From the NCBI GenBank assembly GCA_943370595.1, contig CALRRO020000013.1, positions 1 to 64,000 on the forward strand: a stretch of 64,000 nt of DNA. The letters run 5' to 3'. A program made the position numbers and the translations under genes. Source of the stretch: Piscinibacter sp943370595. Lineage in GTDB: Bacteria; Pseudomonadota; Gammaproteobacteria; Burkholderiales; Burkholderiaceae_C. Positions 55,973 to 63,982 of this stretch are shown in pieces (positions within the stretch are counted from its first letter, which is position 1; each line of letters begins with the position of its first letter). The notes under the pieces are model-generated. The model had not been told where the DNA came from, made no database searches, and was given only the letters and a program-made list of their open reading frames with translations.

Positions 55973-56761
55973 TCAGCGCGGTGGCTGAGGAGCCCGAGGG
56001 CGATCGCGGTAGGCACGGCATGCGTCGCCGAACGCACGCAACAAGCGTACCGAGACTGGGTTCGATGCGGCCTTCCATTCCGGGTGCCATTGCACGCACA
56101 GGTTGAAGCCTGCCGCGTTCTGGACGGAGAAGGCCTCGACGAGGCCGTCGGGCGCAGTGGCCTCGACGCGCAGGCCGCTGGCCAGGCGATTGACACCCTG
56201 GCCATGCACCGAGTTCACCTTGACGCGCAGCTCGGGCAGGATGCCGGCCAGCACACCGCCGGGCTGGATGTCCACTGGGTGCGCGAAGTCGTAGACCTCG
56301 TCGGCCGAGGCGTCGGCGCGGCCGCCGGCGCCGCGGTGATCGTGCTGGCCCTCGACCTCGTGCACCGCCTGGTGCAGCGAGCCGCCCAGCGCGACATTGG
56401 TCTCCTGGAAGCCGCGGCAGATGGCGAACAGCGGGATGCCACGCTCGACGATGCGCCGGATCATCGGCAGCGTCCAGTCGTCACGCTCGGTGTCCAGCGG
56501 CAGCGAGGGGTCGTGCACGTCCTCGCCGAAGTGGCGCGGGTGCACGTTGGACGGCGAACCGGTCAGCAGCACGCCGTGCGCGAGGTCGAGCAACTCATCG
56601 AGTTCATCGGCATGCGCCACCGGCACGATCAGCGGCAGGCCGCCGGCCAGCCGCACCGCCTCGATGTACTTGCGGCCGGCGATGTGGAACGGATGCTGGC
56701 CGATCATGCGATTGCACGAGGGCACCAGAACCACGGGCTTGGAAGTCGAAGGCGTACTCAC
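55973..56761 (-). CDS. puuD: gamma-glutamyl-gamma-aminobutyrate hydrolase
   Basis: PuuD releases GABA from gamma-glutamyl-GABA. This 262-aa class I amidotransferase-fold protein has VVLVPSCNRMIGQHPFHIAGRKY, GVLLTGSPSNVHPRHFGE, the nucleophile in LFAICRGFQETNVALGGSLHQ, and the His/Glu pair in NLCVQWHPEWKA. The start is GTG 56761, overlapping the puuB stop (GTGA). The order puuB-puuD-puuA on the minus strand gives a compact pathway unit. Confidence 0.93.
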   Translation of the reverse strand: MSTPSTSKPVVLVPSCNRMIGQHPFHIAGRKYIEAVRLAGGLPLIVPVAHADELDELLDLAHGVLLTGSPSNVHPRHFGEDVHDPSLPLDTERDDWTLPMIRRIVERGIPLFAICRGFQETNVALGGSLHQAVHEVEGQHDHRGAGGRADASADEVYDFAHPVDIQPGGVLAGILPELRVKVNSVHGQGVNRLASGLRVEATAPDGLVEAFSVQNAAGFNLCVQWHPEWKAASNPVSVRLLRAFGDACRAYRDRPRAPQPPR

Positions 56762-58083
56762 AGCAGATCTCTCAGCCGATAGTAGGCCATGCCGGCCACC
56801 AGTGCCGGCGTGCGCAGCAGTTTGCCGCCGGGGAAGGGCCGATGGCGGATGCGCGCGAAGGTGTCGAAGCGCTCGGCGTCGCCGGCAATGGCCTCGGCCA
56901 CCAGCTTGCCGGCCAGGCCGGTGAGCGCCAGGCCGTGGCCCGAGAAACCCTGCAGGTAGTAGACGTTGGACCAGTCGGAGCGCTCCAGCCCGTGCAGGCG
57001 CTCGGACAGGCGGCCGAAGTCGGGCGCGCGGTTCATCGAGATGTCGACGAAGCCGCCCCAGGCGAATTCGACCTTGGTGTCCTTCAGCTGCGGGAAGGTG
57101 CGCGCCATGCGCTGCTGCATGCTGGCCGCCAGGTTCATCGGCGTGGCAGTGCTGTAGCTGACGCGGCCACCGTAGAGCATGCGGTGGTCCAGCGTCGGGC
57201 GGAAGTAGTCGAGCACGAAGTTGGTGTCGCACACCGCCGAGCCGGACGGAACCAGCGAATCGGCAAGCTTCGGCTCGATGGGCTCGGAGGTCACGATGTA
57301 GGTGCCGACCGGCATCACGCGGCTTTCCAGCGCCGGCGCCAGGCCTTGCAGGTAGACGTTGCCCGCCAGCAGCACGTGCGAGGCGCTCACGCTGCCCTGC
57401 GCGGTGCGCAGCTTGGCCACGCGGCCGGGCAGGATCTCGGTGACGGCGGAGTCCTCGTGGATCTGCACGCCCAGCGAGGCTGCGGCGGCGGCCAGCCCCA
57501 TGCTGTACTTGAGCGGGTGCAGGTGGCCGCCGGCAGGATCGTGGATGCCGCTGTGGAAACGCGGGCTGGCGATCCACTGCGGCATCTCCTGCGGGGTGAT
57601 CCAGCGCGTCTTGTAGCCGTAGTCGCGCTGCATCAGCTCGTGCCACTCGCGCAGCTCGCGGGCCTTGCGCTCGTTGACGGCCAGGCCGAGGTAGCCGTCT
57701 CGCCAGTCGCAGTCGATTGCGAAGCGCTCGCGGCGCTGCCCGATCAGGCGGATGGCCTCGAGCGTCATGTCCCAGACGCGTTTCGAGTCGTCGCGGCCAA
57801 GCTGGCCTTCGATCACCGACTGGTCGCAGGCCAGCCCGGCGATCGCCTGGCCGCCGTTGCGGCCCGAGGCGCCCCAGCCGACCTGTCGCGCTTCCAGCAG
57901 CACGACGCGGTAGCCGCGGTCGGCCAGCTCGATGGCCGCCGACATGCCGGCCAGCCCGGCGCCGACGATCGCCACGTCGGCATCGATGTTCGATTGCAGG
58001 GCAGGGAAGCGCTGCTGACGCGGCGCCGTGGCCGCGTAGTAGGAATTCTTGGTGAGTTGCAGGTCGGTCTGCAGCAGCGTCAT
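56758..58083 (-). CDS. puuB: gamma-glutamylputrescine oxidase, FAD-dependent
   Basis: PuuB oxidises gamma-glutamylputrescine to the aldehyde with release of ammonia and peroxide. The 441-aa protein has a DAO-type FAD fold: DADVAIVGAGLAGMSAAIELADRGYRVVLLEA near residue 35, WGASGRNGGQAIAG, and the late flavin segment NVYYLQGFSGHGLALTGLAGKLVAEA. These match PuuB and related amine oxidases. ATG 58083 (MTLLQTDLQL) is preferred; the Shine-Dalgarno is weak. The gene follows a repeat element, which separates it from the aminotransferase gene upstream. Confidence 0.9.
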   Translation of the reverse strand: MTLLQTDLQLTKNSYYAATAPRQQRFPALQSNIDADVAIVGAGLAGMSAAIELADRGYRVVLLEARQVGWGASGRNGGQAIAGLACDQSVIEGQLGRDDSKRVWDMTLEAIRLIGQRRERFAIDCDWRDGYLGLAVNERKARELREWHELMQRDYGYKTRWITPQEMPQWIASPRFHSGIHDPAGGHLHPLKYSMGLAAAAASLGVQIHEDSAVTEILPGRVAKLRTAQGSVSASHVLLAGNVYLQGLAPALESRVMPVGTYIVTSEPIEPKLADSLVPSGSAVCDTNFVLDYFRPTLDHRMLYGGRVSYSTATPMNLAASMQQRMARTFPQLKDTKVEFAWGGFVDISMNRAPDFGRLSERLHGLERSDWSNVYYLQGFSGHGLALTGLAGKLVAEAIAGDAERFDTFARIRHRPFPGGKLLRTPALVAGMAYYRLRDLL

Positions 58084-58095
58084 AAAGAAGTGGTC

Positions 58096-58171
58096 AGGCC
58101 ACCCGCCGGGCCGTCCCAAGGGAGGCCTGCGCCCCCTCGGGGGGTCGCGAGCGAAGCGAGCTTGGGGGTGT
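58096..58171. repeat. GC-rich intergenic repeat (REP-like)
   Basis: Non-coding stretch with CCCCCTCGGGGGG, then the direct repeat GCGAGC-GAA-GCGAGC, then TTGGGGG. Elements with this layout are scattered between genes in Burkholderiales. It fills the gap between two polyamine genes. The ACCCCCCGAGGGG core is shared with the element at 32693-32790. Confidence 0.6.
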
Positions 58172-58175
58172 CATG

Positions 58176-59537
58176 TCAAGCCGCGGTCTTCAGCACGTCG
58201 GCGAGCGTGCCGACCAGCTGGTCGATGTGCTGCTTCTCGATGATCAGCGGCGGCGAGAACGCGATCGTGTCGCCGGTGGTGCGGATCAGGATGCCGCGCT
58301 CCCAGCAGGCCAGGAAGATGTCGAAGGCGCGCTTGCCGGGCTGGCCGGGCAGCGACTCGAGCTCGACGCCGCCGACCAGGCCGATGTTGCGCACGTCGAT
58401 CACGTGGCGCGAGCCTTTCAGCGAGTGCAGCGCGTTCTCGAAGTAGGGGCCGATCTCGCGGGCGCGCGTCAGCAGGCCTTCCTCGGCGTAGGTGTCCAGC
58501 GTGCCCAGCGCCGCAGCGCACGCCAGCGGGTGGGCCGAGTAGGTGTAGCCGTGGGTGAATTCGATGACGTGCTCGGGCCCGGTCATGAAGACGTCGTGGA
58601 TCGCCTGCTTGCAGAACACCGCGCCCATCGGCACGCAGCCGTTGCTGATGCCCTTGGCCACCGTCATCAGGTCGGGCGTGACGCCGAAGTGCTGCGCCGC
58701 GAACGGCGAGCCCAGGCGGCCGAAACCGGTGATGACCTCGTCGAAGATCAGCAGGATGCCGTGCTTGTCGCAGATCGCGCGCAGGCGCTCGAGGTAGCCG
58801 CGCGGCGGCAGCAGCACGCCGGTGGAGCCGGCCACCGGCTCGACGATCACCGCGGCGATGGTGGACGCGTCGTGCAACGCGACCATGCGTTCCAGGTCGT
58901 CGGCCAGCTCGACGCCATGCTCGGGCACGCCGCGCGAGTAGGCGTTGCGTGCCAGGTCGTGGGTGTGGCGCATGTGGTCCACGCCGCCCAGGCCGGTGCC
59001 GAACAGCTTGCGGTTGCCGACGATGCCGCCGACCGAGATGCCGCCGAAGTTGACGCCGTGGTAGCCACGCTCGCGGCCGATCAGCCGGGTGCGCGTGCCT
59101 TCGCCGCGGGCGCGGTGGTAGGCGATGGCCATCTTCAACGCGGTGTCGACGGCCTCCGAACCGGAGTTGGTGAAGAAGACCTTGTTCAGGCCGGCCGGCG
59201 TGAGCTGCACCAGGCGCTCGGCCAGCTCGAAGGCCTTCGGGTGCGCCATGTTGAACGGCGGCGCGTAGTCGAGCTCGGCGGCCTGCTCGGCGATCGCCTT
59301 GACGATCTTCGGCCGCGCGTGGCCGGCATTCACGCACCACAGCCCGGCAATGCCGTCGAGGATCTGGCGGCCCTCGGGCGTCCAGAAGTACATGTCCTTC
59401 GCCTTGGCGAGCAGCCGCGGCGCCTTCTTGAACTGCCGGTTGGCGGTGAACGGCATCCAGAACGCGTCCATCGTATGCGGGTGCGCCGAGCCTTCCTCGC
59501 GCAGCGTCAGCACGGCGGGATCGATGGCTTTGTTCAT
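58176..59537 (-). CDS. class III omega-amino-acid/diamine aminotransferase
   Basis: This 453-aa PLP enzyme belongs to the beta-alanine/omega-amino-acid pyruvate transaminase group: MDAFWMPFTANRQFKKAPRLL, FWTPEGRQILDGIAGLWCVNAGH, FTNSGSEAVDTALKMAIAYHRARGEGTR, and Schiff-base Lys in LMTVAKGISNGCVPMGAVF. The substrate could be beta-alanine, GABA or a diamine; 3-aminopropionate from polyamines would fit the setting. It is the first gene of the leftward island. A divergent Lrp-type regulator starts 163 bp away. The ribosome binding site is weak. Confidence 0.85.
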   Translation of the reverse strand: MNKAIDPAVLTLREEGSAHPHTMDAFWMPFTANRQFKKAPRLLAKAKDMYFWTPEGRQILDGIAGLWCVNAGHARPKIVKAIAEQAAELDYAPPFNMAHPKAFELAERLVQLTPAGLNKVFFTNSGSEAVDTALKMAIAYHRARGEGTRTRLIGRERGYHGVNFGGISVGGIVGNRKLFGTGLGGVDHMRHTHDLARNAYSRGVPEHGVELADDLERMVALHDASTIAAVIVEPVAGSTGVLLPPRGYLERLRAICDKHGILLIFDEVITGFGRLGSPFAAQHFGVTPDLMTVAKGISNGCVPMGAVFCKQAIHDVFMTGPEHVIEFTHGYTYSAHPLACAAALGTLDTYAEEGLLTRAREIGPYFENALHSLKGSRHVIDVRNIGLVGGVELESLPGQPGKRAFDIFLACWERGILIRTTGDTIAFSPPLIIEKQHIDQLVGTLADVLKTAA

Positions 59538-59626
59538 GGCGCTTGGCTTTCAGGCGAGGGTCGGGATGGGCCCGCAGAGTGTGCAGTCGGCCACGAATGG
59601 AGTCTAGAGAAACCCCGGCGCAATGT

Positions 59627-59642
59627 GCTTGCGGATTCAAGC
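59627..59642. promoter_or_regulatory. GCTTG-N6-CAAGC dyad, candidate Lrp-type site
   Basis: A 5-bp inverted repeat with 6-nt spacing sits in the 163-bp gap between the aminotransferase gene and the divergent Lrp/AsnC gene. Such regulators often control themselves and the adjacent operon. The assignment is from position only. Confidence 0.3.
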
Positions 59643-59700
59643 CGGGTTCACCCGCCAAGCTGCAATATGATTCGAACAAACGACAACATAACCGCAGCCA

Positions 59701-60180
59701 ATGCGAATCAACGCCGCCAACGTGCAACTGGATGCGATCGACCGCGCCATCCTGGAGGTGCTTCAGCAAGAGGGCCGGATCGCCAACCAGGACCTCGCAC
59801 AGCGTGTCCACCTGTCGCCTTCGGCCTGCCTGCGCCGGGTCAAGGCACTCGAGGATGCCGGCGTGATCGCCCAGTACGTCGCGCTGCTCAACGCCAAGGC
59901 GGTGGGCAAGCACGGCATCAGCTACACCATCCTCAACCTCGAGAGCATGAGCACGCCGCTGCTCGAGGCCTTCGAGCAGGCGGTGCGCGACACGCCGGAG
60001 ATCCTCGACTGCTTCTACGTCGCCGGCGAGAACGACTACCTGATCCGCTTCACCTACCGCGACGCCGAGGACCTGGAGCGCTTCCACTCGCAGGTGCTGA
60101 TGCACCTGCCGGGCGTAGCCCGCTCGAACTCGATGCTGGTGCTGCGCACCGTCAAGAGGACGACGGCGCTGCCGCTGTGA
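59701..60180 (+). CDS. Lrp/AsnC-family transcriptional regulator
   Basis: The 159-aa protein has the N-terminal helix-turn-helix (LDAIDRAILEVLQQEGRIANQDLAQRVHLSPSACLRRVKALEDAGVI) and a C-terminal RAM-type ligand domain (ILDCFYVAGENDYLIRFTYRDAEDLERF). Regulators of this family sense amino acids or similar compounds. Its position divergent from the polyamine island makes it the likely local regulator of that island. Its 3' end overlaps the convergent hemerythrin gene by 29 nt. Confidence 0.93.
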   Translation: MRINAANVQLDAIDRAILEVLQQEGRIANQDLAQRVHLSPSACLRRVKALEDAGVIAQYVALLNAKAVGKHGISYTILNLESMSTPLLEAFEQAVRDTPEILDCFYVAGENDYLIRFTYRDAEDLERFHSQVLMHLPGVARSNSMLVLRTVKRTTALPL

Positions 60181-60688
60181 AGCGCAGGGGCGGCAGCGTG
60201 GCGCGGCGGCGCGCCAGCTTCGCGGCGATCGCCTTGGCCTCGGGGTAGATGATCGACTCCTCGAGCTGGATGTGCTCCCGGCAGAGTTCGAGGAACACCG
60301 TGATCGCGTGGCGCAGTTCGTCCGGGTCGAACCAGCTGTAGCCGGCGGCGATGGCGCGCAGCTGTGGCGCGATGGCCAGCCAGTCTTCCTCGATCCAGCC
60401 GTGGTCCTGCTGCAGCATGCGCACGGTGGCCACCAGCGCCTCGTCGGTGGACGAGAGCAGCGAAGGGAACACCTTCAGTTCCTCTTCCTGGTGGTGGGCC
60501 TGAGAGGTGCTGGAGAAGAACGCCTCGATCAGCCTGGCCTCGGCCTGGGCGATGTCGTCGACGCCCTGATCCGCCAGGCGCGCGCACAGCGCGTCGAGCC
60601 GCTCCAGGTGCGCTGCGATCTGCTGATGGCAGGCATCGAGGGCCTTGAAGTCGGTGCCGGAATCCTTTGTCTGTTGGGCCGCTGCCAT
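60152..60688 (-). CDS. hemerythrin-like HHE domain protein
   Basis: The 178-aa cytoplasmic protein is a four-helix bundle with the iron-ligand pattern of hemerythrins: ACHQQIAAHLERL, TSQAHHQEEELKVFP, LQQDHGWIEEDW and ELCREHIQLEESIIYPEA. Such proteins bind a di-iron site and are linked to oxygen, NO or iron handling. GGAGG lies 5 nt before ATG 60688. Nothing in its neighbours suggests a specific function. It is convergent and overlapping with the Lrp gene. Confidence 0.85.
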   Translation of the reverse strand: MAAAQQTKDSGTDFKALDACHQQIAAHLERLDALCARLADQGVDDIAQAEARLIEAFFSSTSQAHHQEEELKVFPSLLSSTDEALVATVRMLQQDHGWIEEDWLAIAPQLRAIAAGYSWFDPDELRHAITVFLELCREHIQLEESIIYPEAKAIAAKLARRRATLPPLRFTAAAPSSS

Positions 60689-60755
60689 GGAACCTCCGCG
60701 TCGTCGTTGATGGGTTCCATTCTTGAATCTGCTGCGCTGCAGCAGTTGCGACAGG

Positions 60756-61676
60756 TCAAGCGCGGCGCAGTCTGCCGCAGAGGTAGGTCCAGACGAAATG
60801 GGCGGCCGCCTGGCTGGTCAGTTCGGCATGGTCGTAGGCCGGGGCCACCTCGACGCAGTCCATGCCGACGAGGTTCAGGTCGGCCATTTCCTCGAGCACG
60901 CTGAGCACCTGGTTGGTGCTCATTCCGCCCGGTTCTGGTGTGCCGGTGCCCGGCGCAAAGGCGGGGTCGAGGCAGTCGATGTCCAGGCTCAGGTAGACCG
61001 GCGGCTGGCCGTGGTCCGCGAGCCGCTGCCGGATGGCGCCCAGCACCGGCGCGAGCTGCGCCGGGTTGTCGAGCCCGCGCAGGTCACGCCCGCTGAAGAT
61101 CAGGCCGCCCTGGTCGCGCACGTACTCGCGCGCCTCGCGGGCGCCGGCCGAGCGGATGCCAAGCTGCGTCACGCATTCGCGCACCACCAGTCCTTCCTGG
61201 ATCGCCTCGTAGACCCAGGTGCCGTGGCCGCTGGGCTCGCCGAAGTGGTCTTCCCAGGTATCGCAGTGCGCGTCGAAGTGGATCACCGCCAGCGGCCGGC
61301 CGTGCAGCGCGCGGTAGGCGCGCAGCAGGGGCAGGGTGATGCTGTGGTCGCCACCCAGCCAGACCATGTGGTGGCTGCGGATCAGACGCTCGACCATCGG
61401 CATCATGGCCTCGCGCATGGACGCCAGGCTGGTGTTGGGCAAGGGCAGGTCGCCGGCGTCGCCGAGCTGGCCGTCCGGAGTCAGGTCGAAGTGCGGGTGG
61501 ATCGCATCGCACAGCATGTGGCTGGCTTCGCGGATGGCGCGCGGGCCGAAGCGGGCACCGGGGCGGTTGGTGACCGAGCCGTCCCAGGCGATGCCGGCCA
61601 CGGCGTACGGGGTGGCGCTGGACGCCGGGGGCGCCTTGAGGAACGCGTTGTTCGACAGGTAGGCAAAGGAAGTCAT
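60756..61676 (-). CDS. speB: agmatinase-family ureohydrolase
   Basis: Agmatinase cleaves agmatine to putrescine and urea, using two manganese ions. The 306-aa protein equals E. coli SpeB in length and has the metal-ligand motifs GGDHSITLPLL, VIHFDAHCDTWEDHFG and SLDIDCLDPAFAPGTGTPEPGG. GSVTNRPGARFGPRAIREASHML is the family N-terminal motif. Guanidinobutyrase or another ureohydrolase specificity is possible. AGGA lies 7 nt upstream of ATG 61676. It is divergent from the HemL-like gene, with 60 bp between the starts. Confidence 0.87.
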   Translation of the reverse strand: MTSFAYLSNNAFLKAPPASSATPYAVAGIAWDGSVTNRPGARFGPRAIREASHMLCDAIHPHFDLTPDGQLGDAGDLPLPNTSLASMREAMMPMVERLIRSHHMVWLGGDHSITLPLLRAYRALHGRPLAVIHFDAHCDTWEDHFGEPSGHGTWVYEAIQEGLVVRECVTQLGIRSAGAREAREYVRDQGGLIFSGRDLRGLDNPAQLAPVLGAIRQRLADHGQPPVYLSLDIDCLDPAFAPGTGTPEPGGMSTNQVLSVLEEMADLNLVGMDCVEVAPAYDHAELTSQAAAHFVWTYLCGRLRRA

Positions 61677-61736
61677 CGAGGGTCCTGCGGCAAACTGGCG
61701 GCGGATGATACGGGTGGCCCTGGCCACCCCCGCACG

Positions 61737-63104
61737 ATGACGAACCCGACCTTCACCATCTCCCGCGACAAGCTCGGCTCGCTGCGCCGCGCGGAGGTGC
61801 AGCGCTATCTGGACACGCACCCGCGCAGCGTCGCGCTGGCGGCCGAAGATGCGCGGCATTACCTGTTCGGCGTGCCGCTGCACTGGATGCGCGACTGGCC
61901 GACGCCGGCTGCACTGCACGTCGCGCGCGCCGAGGGCAATCGCCTCTGGTGCGCCGATGGCCACGAATACCGCGACTTCTGCCTGGGCGACACCGGCGCG
62001 ATGTTCGGCCACAGCCCAGCACCGGTGGCGCGGGCGATCGCGGCGCAGGCCGCGTCAGGCCTCACCGCGATGTTGCCGTCGACCCTCACGGCCGAGGTGG
62101 GGCGGCAGCTGAGCGCGTGCTTCGGCCTGCCGCGCTGGCAGATGACGCTCAGTGCCAGCGATGCCAACCGCTTCGTGCTGCGCTGGGCCCGTGCGGTGAC
62201 CGGGCGGCCGAAGGTGCTGGTGTTCGACGGCTGCTACCACGGCACCGTGGACGACACCCTGGTCGACATGGACGAGCGGCAGCGCACCATCACACGCGCC
62301 AGCCTGCTCGGTCAGGTGCACGACCTGGCGATCGGCACGGTGGTGGTGCCCTTCAATGACATCGAGGCCGTCGAGCGTGCGCTGGGGCAGGGTGACGTGG
62401 CCTGCGTGCTCACTGAACCGGCGCTGACCAACTGCGGCCTGGTGCCACCGCGCCCGGGCTTCCTGCAGGCGCTGCAGCAGGCCTGCCGACGGCACGACAC
62501 GCTGCTCGTGCTCGACGAGACCCACACCATCAGCAGCGGCTGGGGAGGGCATGCGCGTGTCGAGCGTCTCCAGCCCGACCTGATGGTGGTCGGCAAGGCC
62601 GTCGCCGGCGGGCTGCCTTGCGCCGTCTACGGCTTCACCGAGGCGATGTGCGCGCGCATGGAGGCCGCCAAGCGCTCCGCGCCGGACGGCCACTCCGGCA
62701 TCGGCACGACGCTGTCGGCCAACCTGCTGGCCATGGCCGCGCTGCATGCCAACCTCGCCGAGGTGATGACGCCTGCGGCCTACGACACGATGCTGGCGAC
62801 GGCGGCGCTCCTCGAGGCGCAGCTGTGCGAGGTGCTGGCCGATGCCGCCGCGCCCTGGTCGATCACTCGGCTGGGCACGCGCATGGAACTGCAGTTCTGC
62901 ACCGAGCCGCCGCAGACCGGCGCCCAGGCCCGCGCAGCGATGGACGAAGCGCTCGAAGGCGCGCTGCACCTGTGGCTGCTCAATCGCGGCCTCGTCATCA
63001 CGCCGTTCCACAACATGCTGCTGGTGGCGCCGCAGGCCCATGAGGACGACATCGCGGCGCTGGTCAGGGAACTGGCTGGCTTCATCGCGGCGGTGCGCGC
63101 ATGA
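61737..63104 (+). CDS. HemL-like class III aminotransferase, substrate unknown
   Basis: The 455-aa PLP enzyme resembles glutamate-1-semialdehyde aminomutase and related class III aminotransferases: NRLWCADGHEYRDFCLGDTGAMFGHSPAPVARAIAAQ, VLVFDGCYHGTVDDTLV, LVLDETHTISSGWGGHARV, and Schiff-base Lys in LMVVGKAVAGGLPCAV. It is not the housekeeping HemL, whose motifs differ. Its stop overlaps the start of the amidotransferase gene, so they make a two-gene unit. The context beside a ureohydrolase suggests nitrogen catabolism, but no reaction can be named. Confidence 0.78.
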   Translation: MTNPTFTISRDKLGSLRRAEVQRYLDTHPRSVALAAEDARHYLFGVPLHWMRDWPTPAALHVARAEGNRLWCADGHEYRDFCLGDTGAMFGHSPAPVARAIAAQAASGLTAMLPSTLTAEVGRQLSACFGLPRWQMTLSASDANRFVLRWARAVTGRPKVLVFDGCYHGTVDDTLVDMDERQRTITRASLLGQVHDLAIGTVVVPFNDIEAVERALGQGDVACVLTEPALTNCGLVPPRPGFLQALQQACRRHDTLLVLDETHTISSGWGGHARVERLQPDLMVVGKAVAGGLPCAVYGFTEAMCARMEAAKRSAPDGHSGIGTTLSANLLAMAALHANLAEVMTPAAYDTMLATAALLEAQLCEVLADAAAPWSITRLGTRMELQFCTEPPQTGAQARAAMDEALEGALHLWLLNRGLVITPFHNMLLVAPQAHEDDIAALVRELAGFIAAVRA

Positions 63105-63814
63105 AGCCGGTGCTGGTGCTGCAGCACATGGCCAGCGATGGCCCCGCCTACCTGGCGACCTGGCTTCGCGCCCAGGGCCGGCGCTTCGAGGTCTTCAACA
63201 GCGCGGCCGGGCAGGAGTTTCCAGCCTCGGTGGGGGGTTACGCGGCGCTGGCGGTGCTGGGCGGCGAGATGAGTGTCAACGACCCGCTGCCCTCGTTGCG
63301 CCGCGCCGAGGGCCTGATCCGCCAGGCCATCGCGCTGGACCGCCCGGTGATCGGCCATTGCCTTGGCGGCCAGCTGATGGCCACCGCGCTGGGCGCGCGC
63401 GTGGTCGATTCGCCGGCACCCGAGATCGGCTGGCAGCGCCTGCAGGTGCACGAGAGCGACGAAGCGCGCGACTGGTTCGGCGACACCGCGGAGCTCACCG
63501 TCTTCCAGTGGCACTTCGAGGCCTTCGAACTGCCGCGCGGCGCGGTGCCGCTGGCGCGCAGCGACGCCTGCCCTCATCAAGCGTTCGTACTCGGCCGGCA
63601 CCTGGCGATGCAGTTCCACGTCGAGGTCGATGTCGACAAGTTGGCGCTGTGGTCGGCCTCGCACGACGAGACCTTCCTGAGCCTGCAGCAGCACTGCCCG
63701 ACCGTGCAGAGCGGCCCGGCCATGCGCGCGCAGGCTGCGGTTGCGCTGGCGGCGCAGCAGCGCCTGGCCGACCGGCTCTATGCGCGCTGGCTTGGCGCGA
63801 CGACGGCTGACTGA
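63101..63814 (+). CDS. class I glutamine amidotransferase-like protein
   Basis: The 237-aa protein has a GATase1 fold with nucleophile Cys87 in VIGHCLGGQLMATALGARV and the His-x-Glu in LAMQFHVEVD. The early strand VLVLQHMASDGPAYLATWL and QWHFEAFELPRGA fit GMP-synthase-like amidotransferases. It may hydrolyse a gamma-glutamyl compound, like PuuD. ATG 63101 overlaps the aminotransferase stop. The true substrate is unknown. Confidence 0.8.
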   Translation: MKPVLVLQHMASDGPAYLATWLRAQGRRFEVFNSAAGQEFPASVGGYAALAVLGGEMSVNDPLPSLRRAEGLIRQAIALDRPVIGHCLGGQLMATALGARVVDSPAPEIGWQRLQVHESDEARDWFGDTAELTVFQWHFEAFELPRGAVPLARSDACPHQAFVLGRHLAMQFHVEVDVDKLALWSASHDETFLSLQQHCPTVQSGPAMRAQAAVALAAQQRLADRLYARWLGATTAD

Positions 63815-63819
63815 TCCGG

Positions 63820-63855
63820 TTCCACGATCAGGAATGCGTCTTCCGCATCGTGGAA
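63820..63855. promoter_or_regulatory. TTCCACGAT-N18-ATCGTGGAA inverted repeat
   Basis: A perfect 9-bp inverted repeat starts just 6 nt after the amidotransferase stop. Inner ATGCG/CGCAT arms allow a longer folded hairpin. No T-run follows. Looser copies of the right arm (CATCGTGAAG, CATCCTGGAA) appear in the next 65 bp, so it could be a transcript end or a set of operator half-sites. Confidence 0.4.
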
Positions 63856-63943
63856 AGCGCGGATGCTGCGCCGCCGCATTCTTTCTCATCGTGAAGGATC
63901 GCCTTTTGCATCCTGGAACGAAGTACGCAAGCCTATGATTTTA

Positions 63944-63971
63944 TTGAAGAACTTTTTTAGTCTTCTATAAG
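63944..63971 (+). promoter_or_regulatory. candidate promoter for gene beyond right edge
   Basis: TTGAAG at 63944-63949, 16-nt spacer, TATAAG at 63966-63971. It lies in the most AT-rich stretch of the window, with no coding sequence around it. The gene it would serve is outside the window. Confidence 0.5.
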
Positions 63972-63982
63972 ACATAAGTCTT
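63960..63982. promoter_or_regulatory. GTCTT-N4-AAGAC-N4-GTCTT overlapping dyads
   Basis: Three 5-nt arms in alternating orientation form two perfect overlapping inverted repeats with the same 4-nt spacing. They cover the candidate -10 box, as expected for a repressor site. GntR/FadR-type regulators in this group of bacteria bind comparable TAAGAC-type dyads; this link is tentative. Confidence 0.55.

Noticed and set aside
61737..63104. Housekeeping glutamate-1-semialdehyde aminomutase (hemL)
   Set aside because: Fold and PLP motifs are similar, but the N-terminal motifs differ and it is coupled to an amidotransferase beside a ureohydrolase.
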